Below the pieces are notes generated by a model. It was not told where the DNA came from. It did no database searches and saw only the letters and a program-made list of their open reading frames with translations. From assembly GCA_029263415.1 (NCBI GenBank), contig JAJCXN010000039.1:124001-188000 (forward strand): 64,000 nucleotides of DNA, written 5' to 3'. The translations under genes and the position numbers were made by a program. Below are positions 34,695-44,293 of this stretch, piece after piece; position 1 is the first letter of the stretch; every line of letters starts with the position of its first letter. This DNA is from Acidobacteriota bacterium. GTDB lineage: Bacteria; Acidobacteriota; Thermoanaerobaculia; Multivoradales; Multivoraceae.

Positions 34695-35053
34695 GCAAGA
34701 TCAACATTCAAGAGAAACTCAGCGAATTCGACGATCACTGGAACCCGCGGATCCTGGCTCAACTCAACGGCCAAGATGTGCGGGTTGCGAAGGTCGAGGG
34801 CACGTTCGATTGGCACCACCACGACCACGAGGATGAAATGTTCCTGGTAATCGATGGTGTGCTCGAACTTCGGTTCAAGGATCGGGTTGAGATCTTGAAA
34901 GCTGGCGAGATGATGGTGGTGCCGCGTGGTATTGAGCACCAACCCCATGCCGACGATGAATGTGCGATTCTGCTGTTTGAACCCTCGACCACGGTCAATA
35001 CTGGCAATGTGGAGTCAGAGCGAACACGACGGACCTTGGAGACACTCACGTGA
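34691..35053 (+). CDS. Cupin domain protein
   Basis: A 120-residue single cupin barrel. Motif 1 is FDWHHHDHEDEMFLVIDG (HH.H..E.E, residues about 40-55) and motif 2 VPRGIEHQPHAD; together these give a full set of metal-ligand His/Glu residues. It could be a dioxygenase or isomerase with a small substrate handed on by the coupled aminotransferase. It begins 4 bases inside the upstream stop. Confidence 0.92.
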   Translation: MSKINIQEKLSEFDDHWNPRILAQLNGQDVRVAKVEGTFDWHHHDHEDEMFLVIDGVLELRFKDRVEILKAGEMMVVPRGIEHQPHADDECAILLFEPSTTVNTGNVESERTRRTLETLT

Positions 35054-35066
35054 CGGAGACACTCAA

Positions 35067-35642
35067 ATGACCGCGGCGTCGGATTCGCCGGAATTTGCCA
35101 ATCGCTTCCAAGAACAGTTTGGAGTGCCGTCGCAGAAGGCTCGCGACAAGGTTAGAGATCAACTCACGCCCTGGGCCTGCGAATTCATCGGTGTGTCGCC
35201 TTTTCTGGTGATGGCGACCTCGAACGGGGAAGGGCGTTGCGATGCGTCGCCCCGTGGCGGTGAGCCAGGCTTCGTGGAAGTGGTTGATGAACACACTCTC
35301 GACATCCCGGATGTTCGCGGTAATCGCCTCTTTCAATCGTTGGAGAACCTCGAGAGCAACCCCAATGCGGGCCTGATCTTTATGATCCCAGGCCTTAATG
35401 AGACGCTCCGGGTCAATGGTCGCGCTCGCGTCGTCAGTGCCGAGGAGGGTGATCGCCCGAGGGTGCAGAACCCGGATGCCGGGGCCTTGCGTCTACAGAC
35501 CATCCGACTCCACGTCGAAGAGTCTTATGTGCATTGCCCGCGGGCTTTTGGGTTCTCCGAGCTTTGGAATCCGGCGACCATTGAACGGCACAAGGAGGAG
35601 CGGCCGATCTCGCCGTTCTCTTGGTCCGAGGGTGTGACTTAA
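35067..35642 (+). CDS. PPOX-type FMN flavoprotein (MSMEG_1061-like)
   Basis: A 191-residue split-barrel flavoprotein of the pyridoxamine-5'-phosphate-oxidase superfamily. Landmarks are FLVMATSNGEGRCDASPRGG, GFVEVVDEHTLDIPDVRGN and GLIFMIPGLNETLRVNGRA, closest to the MSMEG_1061 type. It would bind FMN and reduce or oxidise a small molecule. ATG at 35067 follows GGAG; an identical 11-base segment GGAGACACTCA lies just upstream at 35038, so the ribosome site appears duplicated. It is the last gene of the aminotransferase operon. Confidence 0.9.
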   Translation: MTAASDSPEFANRFQEQFGVPSQKARDKVRDQLTPWACEFIGVSPFLVMATSNGEGRCDASPRGGEPGFVEVVDEHTLDIPDVRGNRLFQSLENLESNPNAGLIFMIPGLNETLRVNGRARVVSAEEGDRPRVQNPDAGALRLQTIRLHVEESYVHCPRAFGFSELWNPATIERHKEERPISPFSWSEGVT

Positions 35643-35673
35643 GCCCAAGCCGCGGCGTCTATGGCCGAATGGG

Positions 35674-35701
35674 ACCACGCCCTGGAGACTGGGCGCGTGG
35701 T
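35674..35701 (+). terminator. Hairpin after the PPOX gene
   Basis: ACCACGCCC pairs with GGG and CGTGGT with a two-base bulge around an eight-base loop. It begins 32 bases past the PPOX stop and lacks a T run, so termination is only suggested. Confidence 0.35.
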
Positions 35702-35880
35702 GTCTGACTCCGCCCTCTTAGATTCCACCCGGGCCTTGAGATAGGGCGCACCGGTTTTGACTGGCGGCAGATCCTGTGGATAGGGGAAAGCCCGCAGTTC
35801 TGGCTAGCACGAAAACTGCGGACTCCAGGCGTCGTTTGAGTGGTTGGCGGCAGGTGCTGCTTTGACTCTAGGCGGAAGGG

Positions 35881-38514
35881 CTACTCCAGCCAGGTGTCCG
35901 GCGCCGACGTTCCTTGCACGATCGGTCCGAAGAAGATTGAATTCATGAACAGCTTGGTCGGGCCGTACCAGATAGCGCGAAAGTTCGGGTTGTCGAGCAG
36001 TTGAACGATGGTGCCGCGACCGAAGCGGCTGGCGAGCACAGCCGGCTGACCGCTGAGGCGTTGCTGGTTCTCTTCTGAGATGTAACCCGACATGCGCGGC
36101 GGCGACGAGTAGGTCGCGACAACTTCGAACGGGTTCTTGACCTCCGGCAAGAGCGTGGCGTTGGTGCGAAACATCGGCAGCTTAGGCACCTGGTAGCCAT
36201 AGGCGAGCGGGTGTGTGAGGTCGAGGTTGGTCTCGACGATGGTGCCAGAAATCAACTGTTCAGCACGCGCGGCTCGGTAGCTCTCATAAGTGCGTTCGGC
36301 ATCTGGTGGGGTGACCTCTGCATCGGAGTCATCATCTCCTTCGGCCTTCCGTTCTCGCACGGCGCTGTCGAGAAACGCCGCTCCGCCCTTGATGCCGATC
36401 AGGGTGCCACCGGAGCGGCCGAAATCTGTGATCGCTTTGGTGAAACCGTCGCCAAACCGGCTGTAGAAGCCGCCAGGAAGGATGATGTGGGTATAGCGAC
36501 TCAAGTCGATGCGGGCCACGCGATCGGCTTCGACCAGCGAGACCGCCATATCGAAGCGGTCGTCGAGCAAGTGCCACGTCTCGCCGGCCTCGTAGGCCGA
36601 GACTCCCGAGCCGACCACTACCATGATCTTGGGCAGATCGACCGGGCGCAGGCTGGGCGAACCGAGGTCGACTCCACCGTCGGCGTAACCAGAGCGGAGG
36701 GCCACGATCTCGATGCCGTCTTCTTTGGCGATGGTGATGAAGGCCTCTTGCAGCGAAGCGTTGCCGGGCAGGCCGGCCGGGATGACGATGGTGCCGCGCT
36801 CGAAGCGTGTGCTGCCGTCATCAGTACGAGCGGAGAACGATTCGGTGGCAACCCGTGCTTTGTGGCCCGCTGCGAGCACGCGATAGAGCGCGCGCGGAGC
36901 ATGGTAGTCGTCCCAGCGAAAGGCGTAGGCGTAGGCTCCAGCGTCAGGCGCCGAGGCTTGAGCGATGCTGCCGTCCTGGATCCGTTCGCCCAGCATTGAA
37001 GGGCGATACTGACCCCGTTCCACCCCTGAGAATGTGGCTCCGAACGCAAGCGGCAAGCTCCAGGTCGATACGTCATAGAAGGTGGTGGCGGTGAAGTTGG
37101 TGAGTGGCTCGAACAGCGAGCGAATCAGAATGTGCTGTGCTTGACCCAGAGGAACAACCACGGCTTCGCCGGCGGCGTAGCGCATGCCGTCAATGGTGAT
37201 GTCTTCGGCTAACTCATGGACAGAGACTTGGTGCCGCGTGAGGTTGTCCACCAGGTGAGTGAGGCGACCGCTATCGCCCTGGGTGTTGACCACATAAGCC
37301 TTGGTCGAGAGTGCGTCGGCCTGCGCCTTGGCCTCGCGGAAGAAGCGCGATTGATGCTGCAAGAACGCGACCCGATCGGCGACTGCGCCGCGCACGGAAG
37401 AGAGCGAAGCAAGGAAGTGGTTCTTGATGCCGTAGGGGAAGGAAAGGTCACCGTTGACCGATTCTTGAAGATGGCCACGGGAGCTAGCTTGCTCGAAAAG
37501 GATGCCAACCGCGCCGTTGAGGTCGGGATAGGTGGACCCCTTGCCCGGATAGAAGTCGTCGAAGGACTCCTTGCTGTAGTAGAGACGATTCTCGGCGTCG
37601 AACGCTGCAGCGTGGTGCTTGGCGAGACGGTTGGTGAGATCGAGGTTGCCCTCAGGGATCAGCGGGTTCTTGCGTTCCGGCACGCCCGGCTGAAAGAAGA
37701 ATGTGGAGTTGGCCCCCATTTCATGGTGGTCGGTCAAGAGATTTGGCTTCCAGCGATGAAAGTTGACCACTCGGTTGCGTGACTCGGGATGCTGCAACAG
37801 CAACCAGTCGCGATTGAGGTCGAACCAATAGTGGTTCATGCGGCCGCCGGGGAATCCCTCCGTGTGCTCGCGATGATTGGGGTCGCCATTGAGAATGTCG
37901 CCCTTGTGCATGTTGGCCCAGTGCGCGAAACGACCGAGTCCGTCTGGGTTGTACATCGGGTCGAACAGAATCACCGCATGGTCGAGGCTGTTCATGGTCT
38001 CTGCGTCCTGCGCGGCCGCTAGGTGATAGGCCGCGACCAACGAAGCATTGGCACCGCTCGCTTCGTTGCCATGAATGCTGTAACCGAGCCAGACCACCAC
38101 TGGCATGGCACCGATCTGTGCGTCGGTTGGCTCAGGATTGGTTGGGTCTGACAGCGCAATGTGCTCGCGCCGGATTTCCTCGATGCGCCCGTGATTCGCC
38201 GGCGAAGTGATGGTGAGCAGGACCTGCAAACGATCTTCGTGGGTGCGACCCTGCTCTTCAAGAGTGATGCGCGGCGATGCCGCTGCTAAGCGACGCATGT
38301 AATCGACCACCTGATCGGGACGGACATGCCAGGTACCCACGCCATATCCAAGAACTTCGTCGGGGGTTGGTATCGAGGCGTCGTAGGAGACGTCAGCCGG
38401 CAAGTAGTACGACAGTGGCGCCGCCTGCGTGGAGCTAGCGGTGCCCGTCAACAGCCCTGCAGTGAGGGTTAGAGCGGCGACGATCGATGCGCTTGGAACT
38501 CGAAGAAGTGACAT
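35881..38514 (-). CDS. M14 family zinc carboxypeptidase-like protein
   Basis: An 877-residue exported protein. Signal peptide SIVAALTLTAGLLTGTASS (cleavage near residue 32) precedes an M14 domain (residues 60-380) with metal ligands in SIHGNEASGA (H..E) and DHHEMGANS (H), and a catalytic Glu in GILFEQASSRGH. The remaining roughly 450 residues form a further domain with a Rossmann-like segment (KIMVVVGSGVSAYEAGETWH) and glutamine-amidotransferase-like turns (HIILPGGFYSRF), as seen in some long secreted M14 proteins. It would act on peptides outside the cytoplasm. ATG at 38514 has AAGGAAA upstream. It converges with the PPOX operon. Confidence 0.87.
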   Translation of the reverse strand: MSLLRVPSASIVAALTLTAGLLTGTASSTQAAPLSYYLPADVSYDASIPTPDEVLGYGVGTWHVRPDQVVDYMRRLAAASPRITLEEQGRTHEDRLQVLLTITSPANHGRIEEIRREHIALSDPTNPEPTDAQIGAMPVVVWLGYSIHGNEASGANASLVAAYHLAAAQDAETMNSLDHAVILFDPMYNPDGLGRFAHWANMHKGDILNGDPNHREHTEGFPGGRMNHYWFDLNRDWLLLQHPESRNRVVNFHRWKPNLLTDHHEMGANSTFFFQPGVPERKNPLIPEGNLDLTNRLAKHHAAAFDAENRLYYSKESFDDFYPGKGSTYPDLNGAVGILFEQASSRGHLQESVNGDLSFPYGIKNHFLASLSSVRGAVADRVAFLQHQSRFFREAKAQADALSTKAYVVNTQGDSGRLTHLVDNLTRHQVSVHELAEDITIDGMRYAAGEAVVVPLGQAQHILIRSLFEPLTNFTATTFYDVSTWSLPLAFGATFSGVERGQYRPSMLGERIQDGSIAQASAPDAGAYAYAFRWDDYHAPRALYRVLAAGHKARVATESFSARTDDGSTRFERGTIVIPAGLPGNASLQEAFITIAKEDGIEIVALRSGYADGGVDLGSPSLRPVDLPKIMVVVGSGVSAYEAGETWHLLDDRFDMAVSLVEADRVARIDLSRYTHIILPGGFYSRFGDGFTKAITDFGRSGGTLIGIKGGAAFLDSAVRERKAEGDDDSDAEVTPPDAERTYESYRAARAEQLISGTIVETNLDLTHPLAYGYQVPKLPMFRTNATLLPEVKNPFEVVATYSSPPRMSGYISEENQQRLSGQPAVLASRFGRGTIVQLLDNPNFRAIWYGPTKLFMNSIFFGPIVQGTSAPDTWLE

Positions 38515-38970
38515 ACAGCTTTCCTTGTTCTGAAGCTCAGTAGAGCTCTTGAGGACTGAGTTGGGAGTCGGCCGGCGGAAGCAGCTACGCACTGCTCCTG
38601 TCTCGTGGCGTCCCTGTGTGCGAGGAGCTTAGAGAACCCGGCATGAAGTCTGGAACCGCCGATCGCGGTGGAGCGTTACGTTCAGTTGAGCGATGTTAGT
38701 TGATCGCGCGCCACCTTTCGCCTCAGAGGATGGAACACGAGGATTGGCTGGTGTACTCTCTCAGCGCAATGGAGGCGGTCCTCCCCCTTGGCATTCTCTG
38801 ATGGACAGACGCTGTTTGGAGGAAGCCAAAGTATCGGGATGGGTTCCATTCATGGACCATGTAGATAGCTACAGACAATTCGGTCGTTGCCGAAAGAGGT
38901 CTCAGAGCGCTACGCACACAGGGGTCGGCGTTAGCATGTGCAGATTGTCTTTCGGTACTAGGAGATTTCG
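38515..38970. other. Intergenic region between divergent M14 and ABC-operon genes
   Basis: About 456 bases with divergent transcription on both sides, so the promoters of the M14 gene and of the ABC operon should lie here. No gene, repeat or convincing -10/-35 pair was found. Confidence 0.45.
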
Positions 38971-39921
38971 ATGAGCCAGGAGCAAGGTTCGCCCGACGTA
39001 TTGATTCGGGTGAATTCACTGAGCAAGAGCTACGGCGCGATTCGTGCGGTCGACTCGATCTCGTTTGAGGTGCGTAAGGGTGACGTGCTCGCCTTTCTTG
39101 GCCCCAACGGTGCGGGCAAGACGACGGCGATGAAGATGATCACTGGTTTCTTGGAGCCGGATCACGGCACAGTCGAGCTGTGCGGACACAACGTGCAAGA
39201 GCATCCGATCCAGACCCGGCGTAATCTTGGCTATCTGCCGGAAAACGCTCCAGCGTACGGTGACATGACTCCGCGCGGATTCCTTGAGTTCATCGGTGAG
39301 GCTCGAGGAGTGGCCGATACGCCAAGCGCGATTGATCGTGTGGTGGAGATGACCAACCTGAGCGAGGTCATGAGTCAGCCGATCGAAACGCTGTCGAAGG
39401 GTTTTAAGCGTCGGGTCGGATTGGCGCAGGCGCTGATTCACGACCCCGCTGTCCTGATTCTCGACGAGCCGACCGATGGCCTTGATCCGAACCAAAAGGC
39501 GATGGTGCAGGACCTCTTGTCGAGCTTGTCCTCCGATCGCTGCATCGTCTTGTCCACGCACATCCTCGATGAAGCAGAGCGCATCGCGAATCGCGCGGTG
39601 ATCCTGTCGGGCGGTCGGATCTTGGTCGACTCGACACCGACCGAGCTGATGGCGAGAGCGGGACAACACAACTCGGTCCGGGTGGTGTTCGAGGATGCAG
39701 TGCCAAGCGACATCCTAGAGGCAGTTCAATCGGAAGATTGGTGTAGCGCCGCCTCGGTTGACGGAACCGCCTTGTTGGTGGAACCGGTCGCCGGCGCCAA
39801 CGTGGTCAACGACTTGCTCAATACAATCAACTCCTTTCACGCACGAGTCGCGGATGTGCAGCTAACGGAAGGTCGACTCGATGATCTGTTCCGTGAAATC
39901 ACAAAAGGGGTGGCGGCATGA
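38971..39921 (+). CDS. ABC transporter ATP-binding protein, GldA-like
   Basis: A 316-residue ABC ATPase. Walker A is GPNGAGKTT (about residue 45), the signature region is TLSKGFKRRVGLAQAL (about 140), Walker B is VLILDEPTDGLDPNQ (about 160), followed by STHILDEAERIANR, the switch His. It resembles the ATPase of the Gld-type and CcmA/NatA exporters. GGAG lies 7 bases before the ATG. It overlaps the permease by ATGA. It supplies energy to the permease encoded next. Confidence 0.94.
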   Translation: MSQEQGSPDVLIRVNSLSKSYGAIRAVDSISFEVRKGDVLAFLGPNGAGKTTAMKMITGFLEPDHGTVELCGHNVQEHPIQTRRNLGYLPENAPAYGDMTPRGFLEFIGEARGVADTPSAIDRVVEMTNLSEVMSQPIETLSKGFKRRVGLAQALIHDPAVLILDEPTDGLDPNQKAMVQDLLSSLSSDRCIVLSTHILDEAERIANRAVILSGGRILVDSTPTELMARAGQHNSVRVVFEDAVPSDILEAVQSEDWCSAASVDGTALLVEPVAGANVVNDLLNTINSFHARVADVQLTEGRLDDLFREITKGVAA

Positions 39922-40673
39922 TGGGTTTTGACCTGACCGGCTGGAAAGCCGTGTTCCGTCGCGAGTTCAAGAGCTACTTCGCTTCACCCTTGGGCTACAT
40001 CTTCATCGTGATTTTCTTGCTTGCCAGCGGCTACCTGATGGTCTCGCGCGACTTTGGTCGCTTCCTCGAGCTCAGGCAGGCCTCGCTCGATCCACTTTTT
40101 GACTACTTCCCTTGGCTGTTCGTCGTACTGGTCCCCGCAGTCGCTATGCGTTTGTGGGCCGAAGAGCGCAAGAGCGGCACCGTGGAGCTGTTGCTGACTC
40201 TCCCGGTCACTTTGGCCGGCACCTACGTGGGCAAATTCCTCGCCGGTTGGAGCTTCTTAGGACTTTCGATTTTCCTAACCTGGCCTGCAGTCCTGCAAGT
40301 CATGCGCTTGGGTGACCCGGATTGGGGCGCGATTCTCTGCGGTTACTTCGGCAGCCTGCTAGCAGCGGGCGCTTTCCTCGCGGTTGGCATGCTGTTCTCG
40401 GCTGCGAGCAAGAATCAGGTGGTGGCGTTCATCCTGGCTGTGAGTGCGTCGATCGTCTTCTTGCTGCTGGGCTTGCCCGAGACCCAAGAGACAATCGGCT
40501 CTTACCTCGGCGGGTTCGCCGAACAGATCGTTCAAAGCCTGTCGATGGTCGATCACTTCGATGTGTTGAAACGAGGGTTGCTCGAACTGCGAGCAGTCCT
40601 CTTCTTTGTGATCTTCACTTTGGTTTGGCTGGTAGGCGGCATGCTCGTCTTGCAGCGGACTAAGACTGCTTAG
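39918..40673 (+). CDS. ABC transporter permease, GldF-like
   Basis: A 251-residue permease with six helices. The N-terminus WKAVFRREFKSYFASPLGYIF is the ABC-2/GldF entry helix, followed by DYFPWLFVVLVPAVAMRLWA, a basic cytoplasmic loop (EERKSGTVELLLTLPV), and further helices. Together with the ATPase it forms the membrane pair of the exporter. It ends 14 bases before the next gene, which has a strong AGGAGG. Confidence 0.93.
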   Translation: MMGFDLTGWKAVFRREFKSYFASPLGYIFIVIFLLASGYLMVSRDFGRFLELRQASLDPLFDYFPWLFVVLVPAVAMRLWAEERKSGTVELLLTLPVTLAGTYVGKFLAGWSFLGLSIFLTWPAVLQVMRLGDPDWGAILCGYFGSLLAAGAFLAVGMLFSAASKNQVVAFILAVSASIVFLLLGLPETQETIGSYLGGFAEQIVQSLSMVDHFDVLKRGLLELRAVLFFVIFTLVWLVGGMLVLQRTKTA

Positions 40674-40687
40674 GAGGTTCTGAGACA

Positions 40688-42799
40688 ATGAACTCAACGC
40701 AAAGCAATTCCAGCACGCCTCAGGGCCAAACCGACGATATCTCGGTGGACCAGAACCGCAAGCGCGCGCTCGGCGTCACCCTGTTCTTGTTCGCCGTAGT
40801 GGCGGCGTTCTCGGTGTACTTGATCAACTATTGGCTGTCAGACGCTCGGGTCGACCTCACCGAACAGAACCTCTACTCGCTCACCTCCGGGACCGAGGCT
40901 CTGCTCGATCGGATGCAAGAAGAGGGCACCAAGCCCCTAGACGTCACTCTGTTCTTCTCAGAGACGACCGGCAAGACGCTGCCCAAGTTCATCAAGGAGT
41001 TCCTCACCTACGACCAGTACATGCGCAGTTTGCTACGTGAGTACGAGCGAGGCTCGGGAGGCCGCATCCGGTTGGACTTCATTGATCCGGTGCCGGACAG
41101 TGATGAGGCGCAGCGGGCCGCGGACCTTGGGCTGGAGGGCAAGTTGATCAACCAAGACGGAGACCTCTTCTACTTTGGTCTGTCGATCGAGACGCAAACG
41201 GGGTCGCGCCAGGTGCTGCCGTTCATGTGGCCCGCCGAACAGGAGAACGTGGAGTACGAAGTATCCAAGGCGCTCTACGGTCTTTTGTGGCCGCAGAAGA
41301 GCAAACTAGGGGTCTTGTCGAGTCTCGAGGTGCTGGGTTCGGCCTCTGATCCCTTCATGGCACAAATGCTCGCCGCACAAGGCAAGCAACCGTCACCCAA
41401 GTGGGTCGCGATTCAGCTGCTCGAAGAGCTCTATGAGGTGGTGCCGGTCGACGCGGCGGCTACCGAGATCCCCGCTGATCTTGATTTGCTCGTGGTGATC
41501 CATCCCAAGGAGTTACCCAAGAAGACGGTAGCGGCGATCGATCGGCATGTCGTCGCTGGCGGCAACGCCATGATCTTCGTCGATCCTTACGCTCTTGGCG
41601 ATCAGGCTCCTCAGAATCCGCAGCAGCCGTGGGCTGCATTGCAGTACCAGCCGGCATCAGATTTGGGTGAACTCTTTGCTGCTTGGGGGATCGAGCGTGT
41701 GCCGAACGGCTTCGCTGCTGATTTCGACCTTGCAGTTCGCCGGCCGGTCCAGCAGTTCGGTCCGGCCGAATCGGTGATCGTCGACATGCAGTTCACCGGA
41801 GACGCGCTCGAGGAGAGCGTCGATCTTTCGTCGCCGATCTTTCGAGGATCCGCCGACCTGCGCATGCTGCTCGCCGGCGCGCTCAGGACCACAGCAGGCG
41901 CAGGCGCTGATGGCGCTGACGAGGCCGATGCCTCGCAAGCAGGCGATTCCGACCTCGAGCGCTTGCCGCTGATTGTGACCACCGAGGCTGGCGCAACGTT
42001 GAACATCCAACCCGGGTTTGGCGGCGCTGGCGGACTGGCCTATACCGATCTCAACAATCCCGCCAAGTTGCGCGACAGCTACTCAGCGTCGGGTGCTGTC
42101 ACTCTGGCGTACTCACTCAGCGGGCAGTTTCCCAGTGCCTTCCCAGACGGTGTTGAGTATCCAGATCGCGAAGCCGAGCGGCCGCCGAATCTGCCACCTG
42201 GGGTCGAAATGCCGCCGCCTGCTGACGCCCAGATGATTCGTGCTGAGGCGGTACCTGCGGACCAGCAGAGCCCTGCCACAGTGATGGTGTTCGCGGACGT
42301 TGACTTCATCGGCGATCAGATCGCTTTTGTGCGTAGTCCGTTTGGCATTGTGCAAGCTGCGAACGACAACCATCGCGTCTTGCTCAACTCGGTCGACCTA
42401 TTGTTGGGTGCCGAAGAGCTGATGGCGATTCGCAGCACCAAGCGGCTCGATCGACCGTTCGAGTTGTTCGATGAGATCGAAGCGCAAGCGGAGAAGGACA
42501 CCCTCGACCGAGAACGCGAGATTCGCGAAGACATCGAGACCTTCCAGCAGCAGCTGCGCGACAAGCAGACCGCGATCACCTCGCGCAATGCATCGTTGTT
42601 TCAAAAGGAGGTCCAAGACGAAGTGGCGGACCTCAACGAACGGATTGCAGGGGCCAACCGCGAGTTGCGCGAGATTCGTAAGTCCCGACGCCAAGCACTT
42701 GAACGACAGGAGTCGGGCGTGCGCTTTGCGGTCATGGGCTGGATGCCGATCGTGATGTTGATCGCCGGCGTCTGGCGTTTTACGCGGCGGCGGAGCTAG
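40688..42799 (+). CDS. GldG-family ABC-associated protein
   Basis: A 703-residue protein anchored by an N-terminal helix (ALGVTLFLFAVVAAFSVYLI) and a C-terminal helix (FAVMGWMPIVMLIAGVWRF). The large periplasmic region begins NYWLSDARVDLTEQNLYSLT, the conserved GldG/ABC-2 accessory start, and includes DVTLFFSETTGKTLPKF. A basic/acidic coiled coil (about 590-680) precedes the last helix. It belongs to the ABC exporter operon and is thought to couple ATPase/permease to a periplasmic cargo. An AGGAGG sits 10 bases before the ATG. Confidence 0.92.
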   Translation: MNSTQSNSSTPQGQTDDISVDQNRKRALGVTLFLFAVVAAFSVYLINYWLSDARVDLTEQNLYSLTSGTEALLDRMQEEGTKPLDVTLFFSETTGKTLPKFIKEFLTYDQYMRSLLREYERGSGGRIRLDFIDPVPDSDEAQRAADLGLEGKLINQDGDLFYFGLSIETQTGSRQVLPFMWPAEQENVEYEVSKALYGLLWPQKSKLGVLSSLEVLGSASDPFMAQMLAAQGKQPSPKWVAIQLLEELYEVVPVDAAATEIPADLDLLVVIHPKELPKKTVAAIDRHVVAGGNAMIFVDPYALGDQAPQNPQQPWAALQYQPASDLGELFAAWGIERVPNGFAADFDLAVRRPVQQFGPAESVIVDMQFTGDALEESVDLSSPIFRGSADLRMLLAGALRTTAGAGADGADEADASQAGDSDLERLPLIVTTEAGATLNIQPGFGGAGGLAYTDLNNPAKLRDSYSASGAVTLAYSLSGQFPSAFPDGVEYPDREAERPPNLPPGVEMPPPADAQMIRAEAVPADQQSPATVMVFADVDFIGDQIAFVRSPFGIVQAANDNHRVLLNSVDLLLGAEELMAIRSTKRLDRPFELFDEIEAQAEKDTLDREREIREDIETFQQQLRDKQTAITSRNASLFQKEVQDEVADLNERIAGANRELREIRKSRRQALERQESGVRFAVMGWMPIVMLIAGVWRFTRRRS

Positions 42800-42867
42800 A
42801 CCGTGCACTCTCGTCGCCGGCTGATGAAAAGCAAATCAAGAACTGACTCGAGTTTGTCTAGGACCTA

Positions 42868-43908
42868 ATGACGATGACTGATTTCAACAAGAAACTTGGC
42901 GCTATCGCCGCGGTGCTGTTGCTGCTGGCTGTGTTCACCTATAGGCATGACGCTGGTCGTGCAGAGCGCTTTGAATCCGGGCAAAAGTTCCTTCAGAACC
43001 TCAATCCTGATGAGATCGCTAAGGTGACCATCAAAGGATCGGCTGAGGATGCTTCGGTGACGCTTGACCGCCAGGGTGAGGAATACACGGTTGCTGAGAG
43101 CAACGGCTACCTGGCGCGCAATGAACAAGTGAACCGAGTGGTTCGCGATCTGCTGGAGGTGGCGCTTGATCGTCGCATGGGTGATGGCGATGAGCTCGCT
43201 TTAGAACTGGGCCTAGTCGGCGACGAGGCGATCTCCGTTGTCTTGTCCAACGTCAGCGGCGAAGACATGGTCTCGCTCGAGATCGGTGCAAGCTCAGACT
43301 CTGGTGGACGCTACGTGCGACGCACGAGTGGCGAGGACCAGGCGATCTACCGGACCGAGGGCGCCCTTTCGGTGTCCACCGATCCGGGTTCATTCCTTAA
43401 AAAGGAAGTGCTTGATCACTCTTCTTCCGAAGTGGTTCGGCTTGAGGGCTCTGATTTCGTTCTCGCCAAGGCACAAGACGAGGAGGGCAGCTGGCAAGGG
43501 GCCCTCGAACTCGAAGGAGGAACGGCGGAGCCCGCCGAGGTCAACAAGCTCTCAGGACTGCTCAGCCGACTGTCCTATGAAGAGGTCTACCTGGCCAACG
43601 CGGCAGAGGTTGTCGGTCTACGCTTCGATCGCACCCTGGTATTCGAATTGGACGACCGGAGCGGCTACGAACTCCAAGCCGCGCAGCAGGGCGACGAAAC
43701 TTTCATTCGTATCCGTGGCCTGTTCAATGTCGATCGACTGGAGGTCTCCGAGGACGAGACCGAGGAGGAACTTGAACAGAAGGCGGACGTCTTACGTCGT
43801 TCGGACGAGATCGCGAAGTTCGATCAGTACCACGGGTCCTGGGTCTACCAGGTGAGCGCCGCTGCGGGTGAGACCATCGCTCTGTCGAGGGTTGATCTAC
43901 TTGAGTAG
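42868..43908 (+). CDS. DUF4340 domain protein
   Basis: A 346-residue exported protein with one N-terminal helix (LGAIAAVLLLLAVFTY). The DUF4340 pattern follows: EIAKVTIKGSAEDASVTLDR, VNRVVRDLLEVALDRRM, and repeated ELGLVGDEAISVVLSN-type strands. DUF4340 proteins almost always follow a GldG-type protein, as here, and are likely periplasmic partners of that exporter. ATG at 42868 or 42874 could start it. Its TAG overlaps the next start by several bases. Confidence 0.92.
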   Translation: MTMTDFNKKLGAIAAVLLLLAVFTYRHDAGRAERFESGQKFLQNLNPDEIAKVTIKGSAEDASVTLDRQGEEYTVAESNGYLARNEQVNRVVRDLLEVALDRRMGDGDELALELGLVGDEAISVVLSNVSGEDMVSLEIGASSDSGGRYVRRTSGEDQAIYRTEGALSVSTDPGSFLKKEVLDHSSSEVVRLEGSDFVLAKAQDEEGSWQGALELEGGTAEPAEVNKLSGLLSRLSYEEVYLANAAEVVGLRFDRTLVFELDDRSGYELQAAQQGDETFIRIRGLFNVDRLEVSEDETEEELEQKADVLRRSDEIAKFDQYHGSWVYQVSAAAGETIALSRVDLLE

Positions 43909-44293
43909 CTGGCGGTTCCGCGGTGGTTCGACAATCGCTGCTTTGGGTGCGATCGCTGTGGTCCTGGCCTGCTCGCCAGAGGACAGCGAGCCCGCAGGTG
44001 ATCGATACCAGGTCCGTGGCGTGGTGCGCGCGGCACAGCTCGCAGACGAGCCTCGCCGATTGCGCATTCAGCATGAGTCGATCGAGGACCTAATTGGGGT
44101 CGATGGCTTGGTCGAGCCGATGAATGCGATGACCATGAGCATGGTGGTTGCTGAATCGACGAACGTGCCAGACGGCCTGGTGCAAGGAGACAAGGTCCGT
44201 TTTGTGCTTGACGTTGACTGGTCGCGCTCGCCGACCGCACTGATCGTCGAGGTTGAGCGGCTGGACGGGAGCGCCGAACTCCAGCTCGAATAG
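43901..44293 (+). CDS. CusF-like copper-binding lipoprotein
   Basis: A 130-residue exported protein. A hydrophobic segment (STIAALGAIAVVLACS) ends in a lipobox-like VLAC. The mature part contains VEPMNAMTMSMVVAES and VQGDKVRFVLDVDW, the Met-rich pattern and beta-barrel of CusF-type periplasmic copper chaperones. TTG at 43901 starts inside the upstream DUF4340 stop; a GTG at 43868 is possible. Joining a copper chaperone to the ABC/DUF4340 operon suggests metal handling or metal-linked export. Copper binding is inferred from the motif. Confidence 0.75.
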   Translation: MSSWRFRGGSTIAALGAIAVVLACSPEDSEPAGDRYQVRGVVRAAQLADEPRRLRIQHESIEDLIGVDGLVEPMNAMTMSMVVAESTNVPDGLVQGDKVRFVLDVDWSRSPTALIVEVERLDGSAELQLE

